21,761 nucleotides of DNA, taken from contig DATKGG010000011.1 of assembly GCA_035510855.1 (NCBI GenBank), positions 1 to 21,761 of the forward strand. The letters run 5' to 3'. The stretch is from Palsa-459 sp035510855. Its GTDB lineage: Bacteria; Actinomycetota; Acidimicrobiia; Acidimicrobiales; RAAP-2. Of this stretch, positions 14,208 to 21,004 are shown in pieces. The notes beneath the pieces are model-generated. The model was not told the origin of the DNA, did no database searches, and saw only the letters and a list, made by a program, of their open reading frames with translations. The first letter of the stretch is position 1. Each line of letters opens with the position of its first letter. The position numbers were made by a program, and so were the translations under genes.

Positions 14208-14600
14208 ATGCTTGGACTGAGCCCAGTCAGGCTGCTGATCATCGTGGTGGTCGCCCTTGTGGTGCTGGGGCCCGACAAGCTCCCCCAGTACGCCCGTCAG
14301 GCCGGGACCGCCTGGAAGTCGCTCAAGGGAATCCAGCAGCGCGTCGAGGACGAGCTGCGCGAGGTGGTCCCGGACCTGCCTCGGACCTCGGACCTCGCCC
14401 GCTACGCGCGCTCGCCCGTGTCGCTGCTCAACCAGCTCGCCGACCGCGTCACGGCCGAGGAGCGCGCTGCCAAGGGCGAGGACGAGCCGGTCGATCCTTC
14501 CGCGGACAGCGGTGAGGGATTCGAGCCGCCCAACGATCCGCCCGAGGTGCGGGACCCCGAGCGCAGACCGCTCGCCTGGGGCGATCCCTCCCTTAACTGA
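14208..14600 (+). CDS. tatA: Sec-independent translocase subunit TatA/TatB family
   Basis: Component of the twin-arginine pathway, which exports folded proteins. The 130-residue product has the classic layout: a short N-terminus, one transmembrane helix (about 8-21, RLLIIVVVALVVLG), the hinge GPDKLP and an amphipathic helix (QYARQAGTAWKSLKGIQQRVEDEL). A long, acidic, Pro-rich disordered tail follows from about residue 85. The length and tail lean toward TatB or a bifunctional TatA. In mycobacteria the gene in this position is called tatA. tatC follows after 2 bp, as expected for partners. ATG 14208 is preceded by a -10 box rather than a ribosome site. Confidence 0.88.
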   Translation: MLGLSPVRLLIIVVVALVVLGPDKLPQYARQAGTAWKSLKGIQQRVEDELREVVPDLPRTSDLARYARSPVSLLNQLADRVTAEERAAKGEDEPVDPSADSGEGFEPPNDPPEVRDPERRPLAWGDPSLN

Positions 14601-14602
14601 GC

Positions 14603-15349
14603 GTGCGACTCGGCACCACGCGGCGCAACGCGCGCGCGACCCCCGACGCGATGACGATCGCAGGCCATCTGATCGAGCTGCGCCGCCGCTTCCTCATCGC
14701 CACGGCGTCAGTCGCCGTCATGGGCGTGGTCGCCTTCGTGCTCTACAACCCGCTGTTCTCGTTCCTCGTGCACCCCTACTGCGTGGCGTTCCCGCACCAC
14801 TGCAAGCTGAACGCGTTCAGCCCCCTCGACAACCTCACGCTCCGTTTCAAGATCGCGGGCTACGGGGGGCTGCTGTTCGCGTCGCCGATCGTGCTGTGGG
14901 AGTTCTGGCGCTTCATCACCCCAGGGCTCAAGCACGACGAGAAGCGCTACGCGATCCCCTTCGTGCTCGCCTCGATCGTGCTGTTCCTCATCGGCTGCGG
15001 GCTCGCGTACTGGAGCTTCGAGCATGCGCTCGTCTTCTTGAAGAACATCGGCGGGAACAACCTGCAGTCCACCTACGGGGCGAACCAGTACCTCAGTCTC
15101 TTGCTGCTCGTCATGTTCCTCTACGGCATCACCTTCATCTTTCCCGTGATCCTGACCGCACTTGAGCTCGTCGGCGTCTTGTCCTCCGCCCAGCTGCTCC
15201 ACTGGTGGCGCCCTGCGGTGATCATCATCACCTGCGCCGCGGCGCTCTTCACCCCGACCGGTGACCCGCTGTCGATGATCTTCCTCATGATCCCGCTCAT
15301 CGTCTTCTACTTCGCGTCGATCCTCGCCGGCAGGCTGCTCGGCAAGTGA
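14603..15349 (+). CDS. tatC: Sec-independent protein translocase TatC
   Basis: Multi-spanning receptor for twin-arginine signal peptides. The 248-residue product has about six hydrophobic helices. The cytosolic N-terminal motif is HLIELRRRF, and the conserved ASPIVLWEFWRFITPGL..DE segment carries the glutamate region used in signal recognition. The late LFTPTGDPLSMIFLMIPL motif precedes the last helices. The GTG start at 14603 lies 2 bp after the tatA stop; an ATG 16 codons downstream (MTIAGHL) is an alternative nearer to the usual N-terminus. Its stop overlaps the helicase start as GTGA, so translation is coupled across unrelated functions, as in the tatC-helY order of mycobacteria. Confidence 0.95.
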   Translation: MRLGTTRRNARATPDAMTIAGHLIELRRRFLIATASVAVMGVVAFVLYNPLFSFLVHPYCVAFPHHCKLNAFSPLDNLTLRFKIAGYGGLLFASPIVLWEFWRFITPGLKHDEKRYAIPFVLASIVLFLIGCGLAYWSFEHALVFLKNIGGNNLQSTYGANQYLSLLLLVMFLYGITFIFPVILTALELVGVLSSAQLLHWWRPAVIIITCAAALFTPTGDPLSMIFLMIPLIVFYFASILAGRLLGK

Positions 15350-17493
15350 TCGGTCCGTCGGTCCGGACGGACTTCCTCGAGTCGCTGGGATTCGGTCTCG
15401 ACGCGTTCCAGGTCGAGGCCCTCGACGCGCTCGATCGCGGCAGCTCGGTCCTCGTGAGCGCCCCGACGGGCTCGGGAAAGACGCTCGTCGCCGCCTACGG
15501 CGTGCACCGCGCCCGTGCGGCGGGCCGCAAGGCCTTCTACACGACCCCGCTCAAGGCGCTGTCGAACCAGAAGTTCGCCGAGCTGTGCGCCGAGCACGGC
15601 GACCACGAAGTGGGGCTCTTGACGGGAGACGCCTCGATCCGGGCCAGTGCGCCGATCGTCGTCATGACGACCGAGGTGCTGCGCAACATGCTGCTCACTG
15701 GGTCGCCCCAGCTGCGAGACCTCGGCGCCGTCGTGCTCGACGAGGTCCACTTCCTCCAGGACCCCTATCGCGGCGGCGTGTGGGAGGAGGTCCTGATCCT
15801 CACCCCACCAGACGTCACGTTCATCTGCCTGTCGGCGACGGTCGCCAACGCGCGCGTGCTCGGCGAGTGGCTCGCGTCGGTCCGCGGCGCGCTCGAGGTC
15901 GTCGTCGAGCGCACGCGGCCCATCGACCTGCACCACCACGTCGCCCTCGAGCGACGCAACGACGAGCAGCCCGTCTTGGTGGACCTGCTCGACGGCATGG
16001 CGCTCAGCACCGAGGGGCGCAGGCTCGACAGCCTGCTTCGCTCCGCGAGGGGCCGTCGCGTGCACGCCCCGGGCTCCTCGTGGCAGGGCCGGTATCACGC
16101 GTCGCACTCGCCGATCCGCTCCCCGCGGCGCACCGAGGTGATCGAGCTGCTGGAGGGCAAGGACCTGCTGCCGTGCATCTACTTCATTTTCTCGCGGGCC
16201 GGCTGCGAGGACGCGGTCCGCCAGTGCGTGCGCGAGGGCGTGCGGCTCCTCGATCGCGCGTCGCGACGCCGGACGCGCGCGATCGCGGAGTCCTGCACCG
16301 AGGACCTCGGCGATGAGGACCTCGAGGCGCTCGGATGGCACGAGTGGCTCGAGGCCCTCGAGTCAGGCGTCGCGGCTCACCACGCCGGCCTCGTGCCCTC
16401 GATGAAGCTGGCAGTCGAGCAGTGCTTCTTGGAGGGGCTCCTGGGCGCAGTGTTCGCGACCGAGACCCTGGCTTTGGGGGTCAACATGCCCGCTCGCAGC
16501 GTCGTCATCGAGCGGTTCTCCAAGTACGGCGGCGCGGGCCGCGCGACGCTCACCTCGGGCGAGTACGCCCAGCTGACCGGGCGCGCCGGACGCAGGGGCC
16601 TCGACGACGAGGGCCACGCGGTCATCGTCTTCAGCCAAGAGACCGAGTTCGCGGACATGTCGCGCGTCGCGCTCGCGCCCCCGCCGGACCTCCACAGCAC
16701 GTTCCGGCCCACCTACAACCTCACGGCGAACCTCGTGGCACGCTTTGACCGCGAGACGGCCCATGAGCTCCTGTCGCGCAGCTACGCCCAGTTCGAGAGC
16801 GACCGCCGCGCGGGTCCTGCGCGGCGACCCCTCACCGAAGCACTCGCGAGGCGCCTTGCGGTCCTCGAGGAGCTCGGCTACGTGGACGGATGGGCGCTCA
16901 CCGACCGTGGGTCGGTCCTGCGAGGCGTGTACCACGAGACCGACCTGCTCGTCGCCGAGGCCCTCGCGGCGGGACTGCTCGACGACCTCGAGCCCTCGCT
17001 CGTCGGGGCGGTGCTCTCGGGGTTCGTCTTCGAGCCGAGGCGCGCGCGACGCACCGGGCACGGGCCGCGCACCGCCGCGTCGCGGCTGCCTGCGGTGAAG
17101 GACCGCCTCGGCCAGAAGCGCCGCGACGCCCTGGACCAACGCGCCCGCGCGCTTGGCCTGCTCGCCACGAGGATCCTTGGCCTCGAGCACATCCACCTTG
17201 TGCCGCACTCCCGCCTGCCCGAGTCCCAGGCCGCGCCCGCGGTCGCCGCCTGGGCCCGCGGAGCGCCCCTCGGGGACGCCCTGGCCGTCGTCGCGCGCGA
17301 CGCGGGGGAGGTGGCACCGGGGGACTTCGTGCGCATCGTGCGCCAGGTGGCGGACCTCTGCGAGCAGGTGGGGCGCCTGGCGGCCAGCGCGGCGACGCGG
17401 GCAGCGGCCGACGAGGCGGCAACCCTCCTCGTCCGCAGTGTGGTGGCCCACGTGCCTGCGTCGGTCACCGTCGCTCGGCGGGTCGGGCTCTAA
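15346..17493 (+). CDS. helY: Ski2/Mtr4-like DEVH-box RNA helicase (HelY type), compact form
   Basis: Putative ATP-dependent RNA helicase of superfamily 2. The 715-residue product has a Q-like region (FQVEALDAL), Walker A APTGSGKT (39-46), YTTPLKALSNQKF, the DEVH box (132-135) and LSAT. The second RecA domain has AAHHAGLVPSMK, ALGVNMPARSVVIERF and QLTGRAGRRGLD (from 409). The C-terminal part resembles the DSHCT domain (ETDLLVAEALAAGLLDDL near 525 and GDFVRIVRQVADLCEQVGRL near the end). Mycobacterial HelY is about 900 residues, so roughly 190 are missing, apparently from the arm between core and DSHCT. The start is GTG overlapping the tatC stop. The cellular substrate is unknown. Confidence 0.9.
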   Translation: MIGPSVRTDFLESLGFGLDAFQVEALDALDRGSSVLVSAPTGSGKTLVAAYGVHRARAAGRKAFYTTPLKALSNQKFAELCAEHGDHEVGLLTGDASIRASAPIVVMTTEVLRNMLLTGSPQLRDLGAVVLDEVHFLQDPYRGGVWEEVLILTPPDVTFICLSATVANARVLGEWLASVRGALEVVVERTRPIDLHHHVALERRNDEQPVLVDLLDGMALSTEGRRLDSLLRSARGRRVHAPGSSWQGRYHASHSPIRSPRRTEVIELLEGKDLLPCIYFIFSRAGCEDAVRQCVREGVRLLDRASRRRTRAIAESCTEDLGDEDLEALGWHEWLEALESGVAAHHAGLVPSMKLAVEQCFLEGLLGAVFATETLALGVNMPARSVVIERFSKYGGAGRATLTSGEYAQLTGRAGRRGLDDEGHAVIVFSQETEFADMSRVALAPPPDLHSTFRPTYNLTANLVARFDRETAHELLSRSYAQFESDRRAGPARRPLTEALARRLAVLEELGYVDGWALTDRGSVLRGVYHETDLLVAEALAAGLLDDLEPSLVGAVLSGFVFEPRRARRTGHGPRTAASRLPAVKDRLGQKRRDALDQRARALGLLATRILGLEHIHLVPHSRLPESQAAPAVAAWARGAPLGDALAVVARDAGEVAPGDFVRIVRQVADLCEQVGRLAASAATRAAADEAATLLVRSVVAHVPASVTVARRVGL

Positions 17494-17496
17494 CCT
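17491..17496 (+). promoter_or_regulatory. Candidate -10 box before the double ThyX gene
   Basis: TAACCT includes the helicase TAA stop and ends 9 nt before the next ATG, with no Shine-Dalgarno in the gap. It may give a leaderless transcript, but the spacing is at the long end. Confidence 0.3.
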
Positions 17497-17505
17497 TCGT
17501 CGTCC

Positions 17506-19125
17506 ATGCATCCCTACGTCGCGGAGGAGTTCACCGACGAGGAGGCGGCCGTCCTGCGCCGCTACATGACCAATCTGGACCTCCCGGTCTTCGCCCTCGT
17601 GAACCTCCCCGAGGTCGTGAAGGGCGCGCTCTTCGCGAGGTACTCGAGGAGCCCGAAGTCGCTCCGTCGGCTGTTCCTCGACGAGTTCATCGGCGACCTC
17701 GACTTAGCCGGCGACGTCACCTTCGACGCGACCGTCGGGCTCGACCGCGCCGAACAGCTCTACGAGCGCGTGTTCTTCGAGTACGGCGACGACTCGGTCG
17801 CCCAGCTCGGCGGCGTGCACCTCGCGTGCGAACAGTCGAGCAACCTGCTCACGAAGATCCTCGAGTGGGGTCGCCTCATGAGCTACCTCGAGCAGTCGAC
17901 GCGGTACCTCGCCTACGACCAGCGCCTGGTCTCGGGCCACTACCGCTACTACCGGCCGCCCTCGGTCCTCGACTCGCCGCTCGGCGCTCGCTACGTGGGG
18001 GACCTCGACCGGATGTTCGACACCTACGGCGAGCTCCTCGCGATGGTGCAGGCGCACCTGCACGCGACGTACCCGAAGCAGCCCGCTGACTCGGACTTCG
18101 TGCACCGCCAGGCCGTGCGCGCCAAGGCCCTCGACGCGGTCCGCGGGGTACTGCCCGCGGCCAGCCTCTCCAACGTCGGCATCTACGGGACCGGGCAGGG
18201 CTACGAGCAGCTGCTGCTCCGGATGCGCGCGAATCCGCTGCCCGAGGCGAGGGCCTACGCCGAGATGATGCTCGTCGAGCTGCGCAAGGTGATCCCGTCG
18301 TTCCTGCGACGAGTGGACGTCGCCGATCGCGGCGTCGCGTGGTCCGAGTACCTGCAGTCGACGAGCGAGGCAACCGAGCTCGTGGTCGACCGGCTCTTCC
18401 CCGACGGCGTGGACGCCGAGCCCGAGCCCCCCGAGGTCCGGCTCTTGGACTTCGACCCCGACGGTGAGGACAAGGTGCTCGCCGCGGCGTGCTTCTCGCA
18501 CCTGTCAGGCTCCGAGGCGGCCGTGCTCGCCGCGGTCAGGCGGTGCTCGCCCGCCGAGCGCATCGCGCTCCTCGGCGCCTACGTCGGGGACCGCCAGAAC
18601 CGACGGCACCGCCCAGGGCGCGCGTTCGAGCGCACGGACTACCGATTCGAGCTCGTGACGGACTACGGCGCGTTCCGGGACCTCCAGCGCCACCGCCTGT
18701 GCACGATCGAGTGGCAGCGCCTCGGCTGCGCGCTGGGGGCTGACGTGCCCGGCGTCGTGGTCGACGCGGGAGGCGGCGCCCGCTTCGCCGAGTCGCTCGC
18801 GCGCTCCAAGGACCTTTGCGACCTCATCGGCCACTCGCACCCCGACGAGGCCGGCTACGCCGTCGCCCTCGCCTACCGGATCCGCTACGTGCTCCAGATG
18901 AACGCGCGCGAGGCGATGCACGTCCTTGAGCTGCGCTCGGGTCCCCAGGGCCACCCCGCCTACCGCCGAGTCGCCCAAGAGATGCACCGCCAGATCGCCT
19001 CGATCGCGGGCCATCGCGCGATCGCCGCTGCCATGCACCACGTCGATTATGAGGCGACGGACCTCGAGCGGCTCGACACCGAACGTCGCGCCGCGGCACG
19101 TCGCCTCGAGCGCGCGGGCGGGTGA
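17506..19125 (+). CDS. Double ThyX-like protein (tandem FAD-dependent thymidylate synthase-type domains)
   Basis: The 539-residue product has two regions resembling flavin-dependent thymidylate synthase ThyX, which is normally 220-260 residues and tetrameric. N-half (about 40-300): FEYGDDSVAQLGGVHLA, then W121-G-R-L-M-S126-YLEQ-S131-T-R133-Y. This keeps the S-x4-S-x-R end of the ThyX motif but has lost the leading Arg-His. An RGVLPAASLSNVG segment and NPLPEARAYAEMMLVELR follow. C-half (about 320-530): DLQRHRLCTIEW with an intact R395-H-R397 but Thr, Arg and Gly at the downstream positions. It then has YVLQMNAREAMHVLELRSGPQGHPAYR. The halves could make one composite site. Whether it makes dTMP is not shown; it could be a repurposed ThyX paralogue. 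ATG 17506 lies 12 bp after helY. Confidence 0.8.
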   Translation: MHPYVAEEFTDEEAAVLRRYMTNLDLPVFALVNLPEVVKGALFARYSRSPKSLRRLFLDEFIGDLDLAGDVTFDATVGLDRAEQLYERVFFEYGDDSVAQLGGVHLACEQSSNLLTKILEWGRLMSYLEQSTRYLAYDQRLVSGHYRYYRPPSVLDSPLGARYVGDLDRMFDTYGELLAMVQAHLHATYPKQPADSDFVHRQAVRAKALDAVRGVLPAASLSNVGIYGTGQGYEQLLLRMRANPLPEARAYAEMMLVELRKVIPSFLRRVDVADRGVAWSEYLQSTSEATELVVDRLFPDGVDAEPEPPEVRLLDFDPDGEDKVLAAACFSHLSGSEAAVLAAVRRCSPAERIALLGAYVGDRQNRRHRPGRAFERTDYRFELVTDYGAFRDLQRHRLCTIEWQRLGCALGADVPGVVVDAGGGARFAESLARSKDLCDLIGHSHPDEAGYAVALAYRIRYVLQMNAREAMHVLELRSGPQGHPAYRRVAQEMHRQIASIAGHRAIAAAMHHVDYEATDLERLDTERRAAARRLERAGG

Positions 19126-19147
19126 CCCGTGCGTCTTTGACGAACCT

Positions 19148-19176
19148 TTGACACGCTGGCATCACGTTGCGATAAT
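19148..19176 (+). promoter_or_regulatory. Near-consensus sigma-70 promoter
   Basis: TTGACA (19148-19153), a 17-nt spacer and GATAAT (19171-19176): eleven of twelve positions match consensus. It is by far the best promoter in the window. Initiation would fall near 19183. The nearest start codon downstream in a real gene is 254 bases away, so it probably drives a non-coding RNA or a long structured leader. Confidence 0.7.
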
Positions 19177-19182
19177 CCCGTC

Positions 19183-19395
19183 GCGAACCGACGTCACCCG
19201 CGTGAGCGAGGGACCGGCCGGGCGCAGTCGAGGGCGGAGGAGAGGCCCGGGAGGCCGAGTAGACAACGCCACGAGGTGCGCGTCGACGACGCGCACGTCG
19301 CGGCGGTACCAAAGGATCCCGGGCCCCGCCCCCTCACCGAGGTGCCGGTGGGGCGCCCGAATTCACGGGTCCGACCAACCGCAGCACGCACGGGA
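19183..19395 (+). ncRNA. Putative rod-like structured RNA (6S-like or leader)
   Basis: Downstream of the strong promoter, nested complementary arms are seen. GGACC 19211-19215 pairs with 19368-19372, GGGCGC 19220-19225 with 19353-19358, and a 9-bp arm 19244-19252 with 19317-19325. An inner stem 19267-19284/19288-19305 has 16 pairs, two mismatches and a 3-nt loop. A side hairpin sits at 19335-19350. Together they make a long rod with internal bulges, a shape shared with 6S RNA, but no sequence signature was recognised. Chance pairing is common in G+C-rich DNA, so the evidence is the combination with the promoter and the absence of coding. The ends are approximate. It could also be the 5' leader of the DUF4193 mRNA. 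Confidence 0.4.
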
Positions 19396-19403
19396 TCGAC
19401 AGA

Positions 19404-19409
19404 TATGCT
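19404..19409 (+). promoter_or_regulatory. Candidate -10 box of the DUF4193 gene
   Basis: TATGCT, with initiation expected near 19416, leaves a leader of about 20 nt containing the Shine-Dalgarno-like AGGGGAG (19427-19433). No -35 hexamer is evident. Confidence 0.35.
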
Positions 19410-19436
19410 GCGCCGCGTTCGCAACCAGGGGAGCGC

Positions 19437-19937
19437 ATGGCGAAGGATACGACGACCGAGAGCGCTGACGCCGAGACTGACGGCGAGCTCGACGAGCTGG
19501 TCGAGATAGACGAGTCCGAGCTCGACGCGGAGCTGGATCCCGGGCTCGAGGGCGAGATCGACGAGGAAGAGGTCGTCCTGGTCGAGGCAGACGAGGACGA
19601 CGACGATGCCCTGGTCGACGACGAGGCCGAGGACGAGGGGGCTCCTGAGACCCCTGAGGCGGCCGCCCTTCGCAAGGCCGACGCAGAGGACGACGACATC
19701 GAGATCGTCAACGAGGACGACGTCGAAGAGTCGCTCGATGAGATCCTGAAGTCGAGGATGGTCGTCGAGGACGAGCCCGAGGACGACGAGGGCGTCGACG
19801 TCGAGGACCGGACCGAGAAGCCCGATGCCGTGCTGCCCAAGCAGGCCGATGAGTTCCGGTGCACGAATTGCTTTCTGATCAAGAAGATCAACCAGCTCGC
19901 AGACTCGAAGCGTCAGCTGTGCCGTGACTGCGTCTGA
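19437..19937 (+). CDS. DUF4193 family protein with acidic N-terminus and zinc ribbon
   Basis: A 166-residue protein. Residues 1-130 are extremely acidic (runs of Asp/Glu with little hydrophobic content) and likely disordered. The C-terminus carries the DUF4193 signature: LPKQADEFRCTNCFLIK, then CRDC, with C142, C145, C162 and C165 positioned as a four-cysteine zinc ribbon. Typical actinobacterial members are about 100 residues, so the acidic region is longer than usual. The role of the family is unknown; a small zinc ribbon with an acidic arm suggests contact with RNA polymerase or another basic partner, but this is inference. ATG 19437 has AGGGGAG upstream. The next gene overlaps or follows closely. 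Confidence 0.88.
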   Translation: MAKDTTTESADAETDGELDELVEIDESELDAELDPGLEGEIDEEEVVLVEADEDDDDALVDDEAEDEGAPETPEAAALRKADAEDDDIEIVNEDDVEESLDEILKSRMVVEDEPEDDEGVDVEDRTEKPDAVLPKQADEFRCTNCFLIKKINQLADSKRQLCRDCV

Positions 19938-19989
19938 GTCGCCCCGAGCGGCGAACGACGGCGAGGTGAGTGGTGGCGAGGAGGTTCAC

Positions 19990-20547
19990 GTGGACGATCC
20001 AACGAGCGCAAACGTCGAGCAACCCAGTGGCAGTGGCCACGAGGGAGGCGACGCCACGCCCGCCACCGCTGCGACGAGTGCGAGCGCAGAAGCGTCCGAG
20101 CACGAGGCCGATGCCACGCCGTCGCTGATCGAGATGGCCGTCTTCGCTCCCATCGACGCAGCGTTCGCGCTGCTGCGCGACCCGAGCGGCGCCGCGACGC
20201 GAGGGCGTGCGCGCGTCGAGCAGGCGCTCCGCCAAGCACGGGCGATCGGGGAGCTCTCGATCAAGTTCGGCGCACGCGAGCTTCGTCGCCGGACTGAGGG
20301 CGCCGGGGCCCACGAGGATGCGGCTGCCAAGCCCAGCGCGGCGAAGTCCGCCGTGCACCCTGACGCGGGCCCCGCACCAGACGACGTGATCGCCGACTAC
20401 GACGCACTCTCAGCGTCACAGATCGTCCCCATGCTCTCGAGCCTCGAGACCGCCGAGCGAGCACGGGTCGCCGACTACGAGGCGAAGTCCAGAGGGCGCC
20501 AGACCATCCTGCGACGCATCGAGCAGCTCGACCGAAACGGTGACTGA
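19990..20547 (+). CDS. Protein of unknown function with C-terminal DYDALSASQI motif
   Basis: A 185-residue protein from this start. Residues 1-50 are low-complexity (Ala/Thr/Ser/Glu/His) and the middle (SLIEMAVFAPIDAAFALLRD) has a moderately hydrophobic helix. The C-terminal segment, IADYDALSASQIVPMLSSLE followed by DYEAKSRGRQTILRRIEQLD, is a two-helix motif I associate with several actinobacterial proteins of unknown function. GTG 19990 was preferred because GAGGAGG (19978-19984) lies 5 nt before it. An upstream GTG at 19924 would add 22 residues and overlap the DUF4193 gene by 14 bp. The stop overlaps the start of the GNAT gene, so the two are coupled. Confidence 0.75.
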   Translation: MDDPTSANVEQPSGSGHEGGDATPATAATSASAEASEHEADATPSLIEMAVFAPIDAAFALLRDPSGAATRGRARVEQALRQARAIGELSIKFGARELRRRTEGAGAHEDAAAKPSAAKSAVHPDAGPAPDDVIADYDALSASQIVPMLSSLETAERARVADYEAKSRGRQTILRRIEQLDRNGD

Positions 20548-21004
20548 TCTCGAGGTTCGCACCGCGAGCGTGGACGACGTCCCGGGAGTTGAGCCCCTCG
20601 TCGCCGACTCCTTGAGCCAGCTCGCGACCCTGCGGGGCGGCATCGCGCTGCTCGAGATGATCGGGATGCCCCCGGGAGCGGGGCCCGAGGAGGTCTCGAG
20701 CGCGCTCTGCGGACAGGCCCTGCTCGGCACGACCACCCTCGTCGCGACGCTCTCGGGGTCAGTCGTCGGGGTCGCCGTCGTCGTGCGCACCGAGGCCGGT
20801 CTTGACCTCATCGGCATCCACACCGCGCGCTCGATGCGCCGGCGCAGGATCGGGACGACGCTGCTTGACGCGACGCGCGCCATCGCGAGTGAGCTCGGCG
20901 TGCGATTCGAGGCGCTCGCGCTGCCTGGCGATCAGACGGTGAAGTCGCTCCTCGAGGCGGGCGGCTTCAAGGCCCGCCTGCTCAGGATGGCCGCCGACCG
21001 CTGA
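20540..21004 (+). CDS. GNAT-family N-acetyltransferase
   Basis: A 154-residue single-domain GNAT. It opens LEVRTASVDDVPGVEPLV, the usual beta1-alpha1 of the fold. The central strand VVGVAVVVRTEAGLDLIGIH is followed by the acetyl-CoA pyrophosphate loop RRRRIGTTLLDATRAIASEL (motif A, about 100-119; the RxxGxG pattern is imperfect, with Arg-Ile-Gly-Thr). The C-terminal ALALPGDQTVKSLLEAGGFK is the usual late helix and strand. The residue 31-62 region (RGGIALLEMIGMPPGAGPEEV) is where substrate specificity would lie. The GTG start overlaps the preceding gene by 8 bp. The 3' end overlaps the convergent gene by 23 bp. Substrate unknown. Confidence 0.82.
   Translation: MTDLEVRTASVDDVPGVEPLVADSLSQLATLRGGIALLEMIGMPPGAGPEEVSSALCGQALLGTTTLVATLSGSVVGVAVVVRTEAGLDLIGIHTARSMRRRRIGTTLLDATRAIASELGVRFEALALPGDQTVKSLLEAGGFKARLLRMAADR

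Larger units (their letters stand above)
19126..19436. other. 311-bp gene-free interval
   Basis: No frame here has a convincing start, ribosome site or recognisable product. The short open frames are G+C artefacts. It holds a near-consensus promoter (19148-19176), a strongly foldable stretch (about 19195-19395) and a second -10 box (19404-19409) close to the DUF4193 gene. Signature sequences of tmRNA, RNase P RNA, SRP RNA and tRNA were looked for by eye and not found. Confidence 0.7.

Noticed and set aside
16363..17511. Minus-strand open frame of 382 codons inside the helicase
   Set aside because: It is a shadow of the helicase coding frame, with no domain and no ribosome site.
19183..19395. 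Identification of the structured region as tmRNA, RNase P RNA, SRP RNA or tRNA
   Set aside because: The conserved core sequences of these RNAs and a T-loop were looked for and not seen. Only the shape suggests an RNA gene.
19194..19509. Short open frames in the gap before the DUF4193 gene
   Set aside because: They have no ribosome site, are mostly Arg/Pro/Gly, and conflict with each other. The region is better explained as non-coding.
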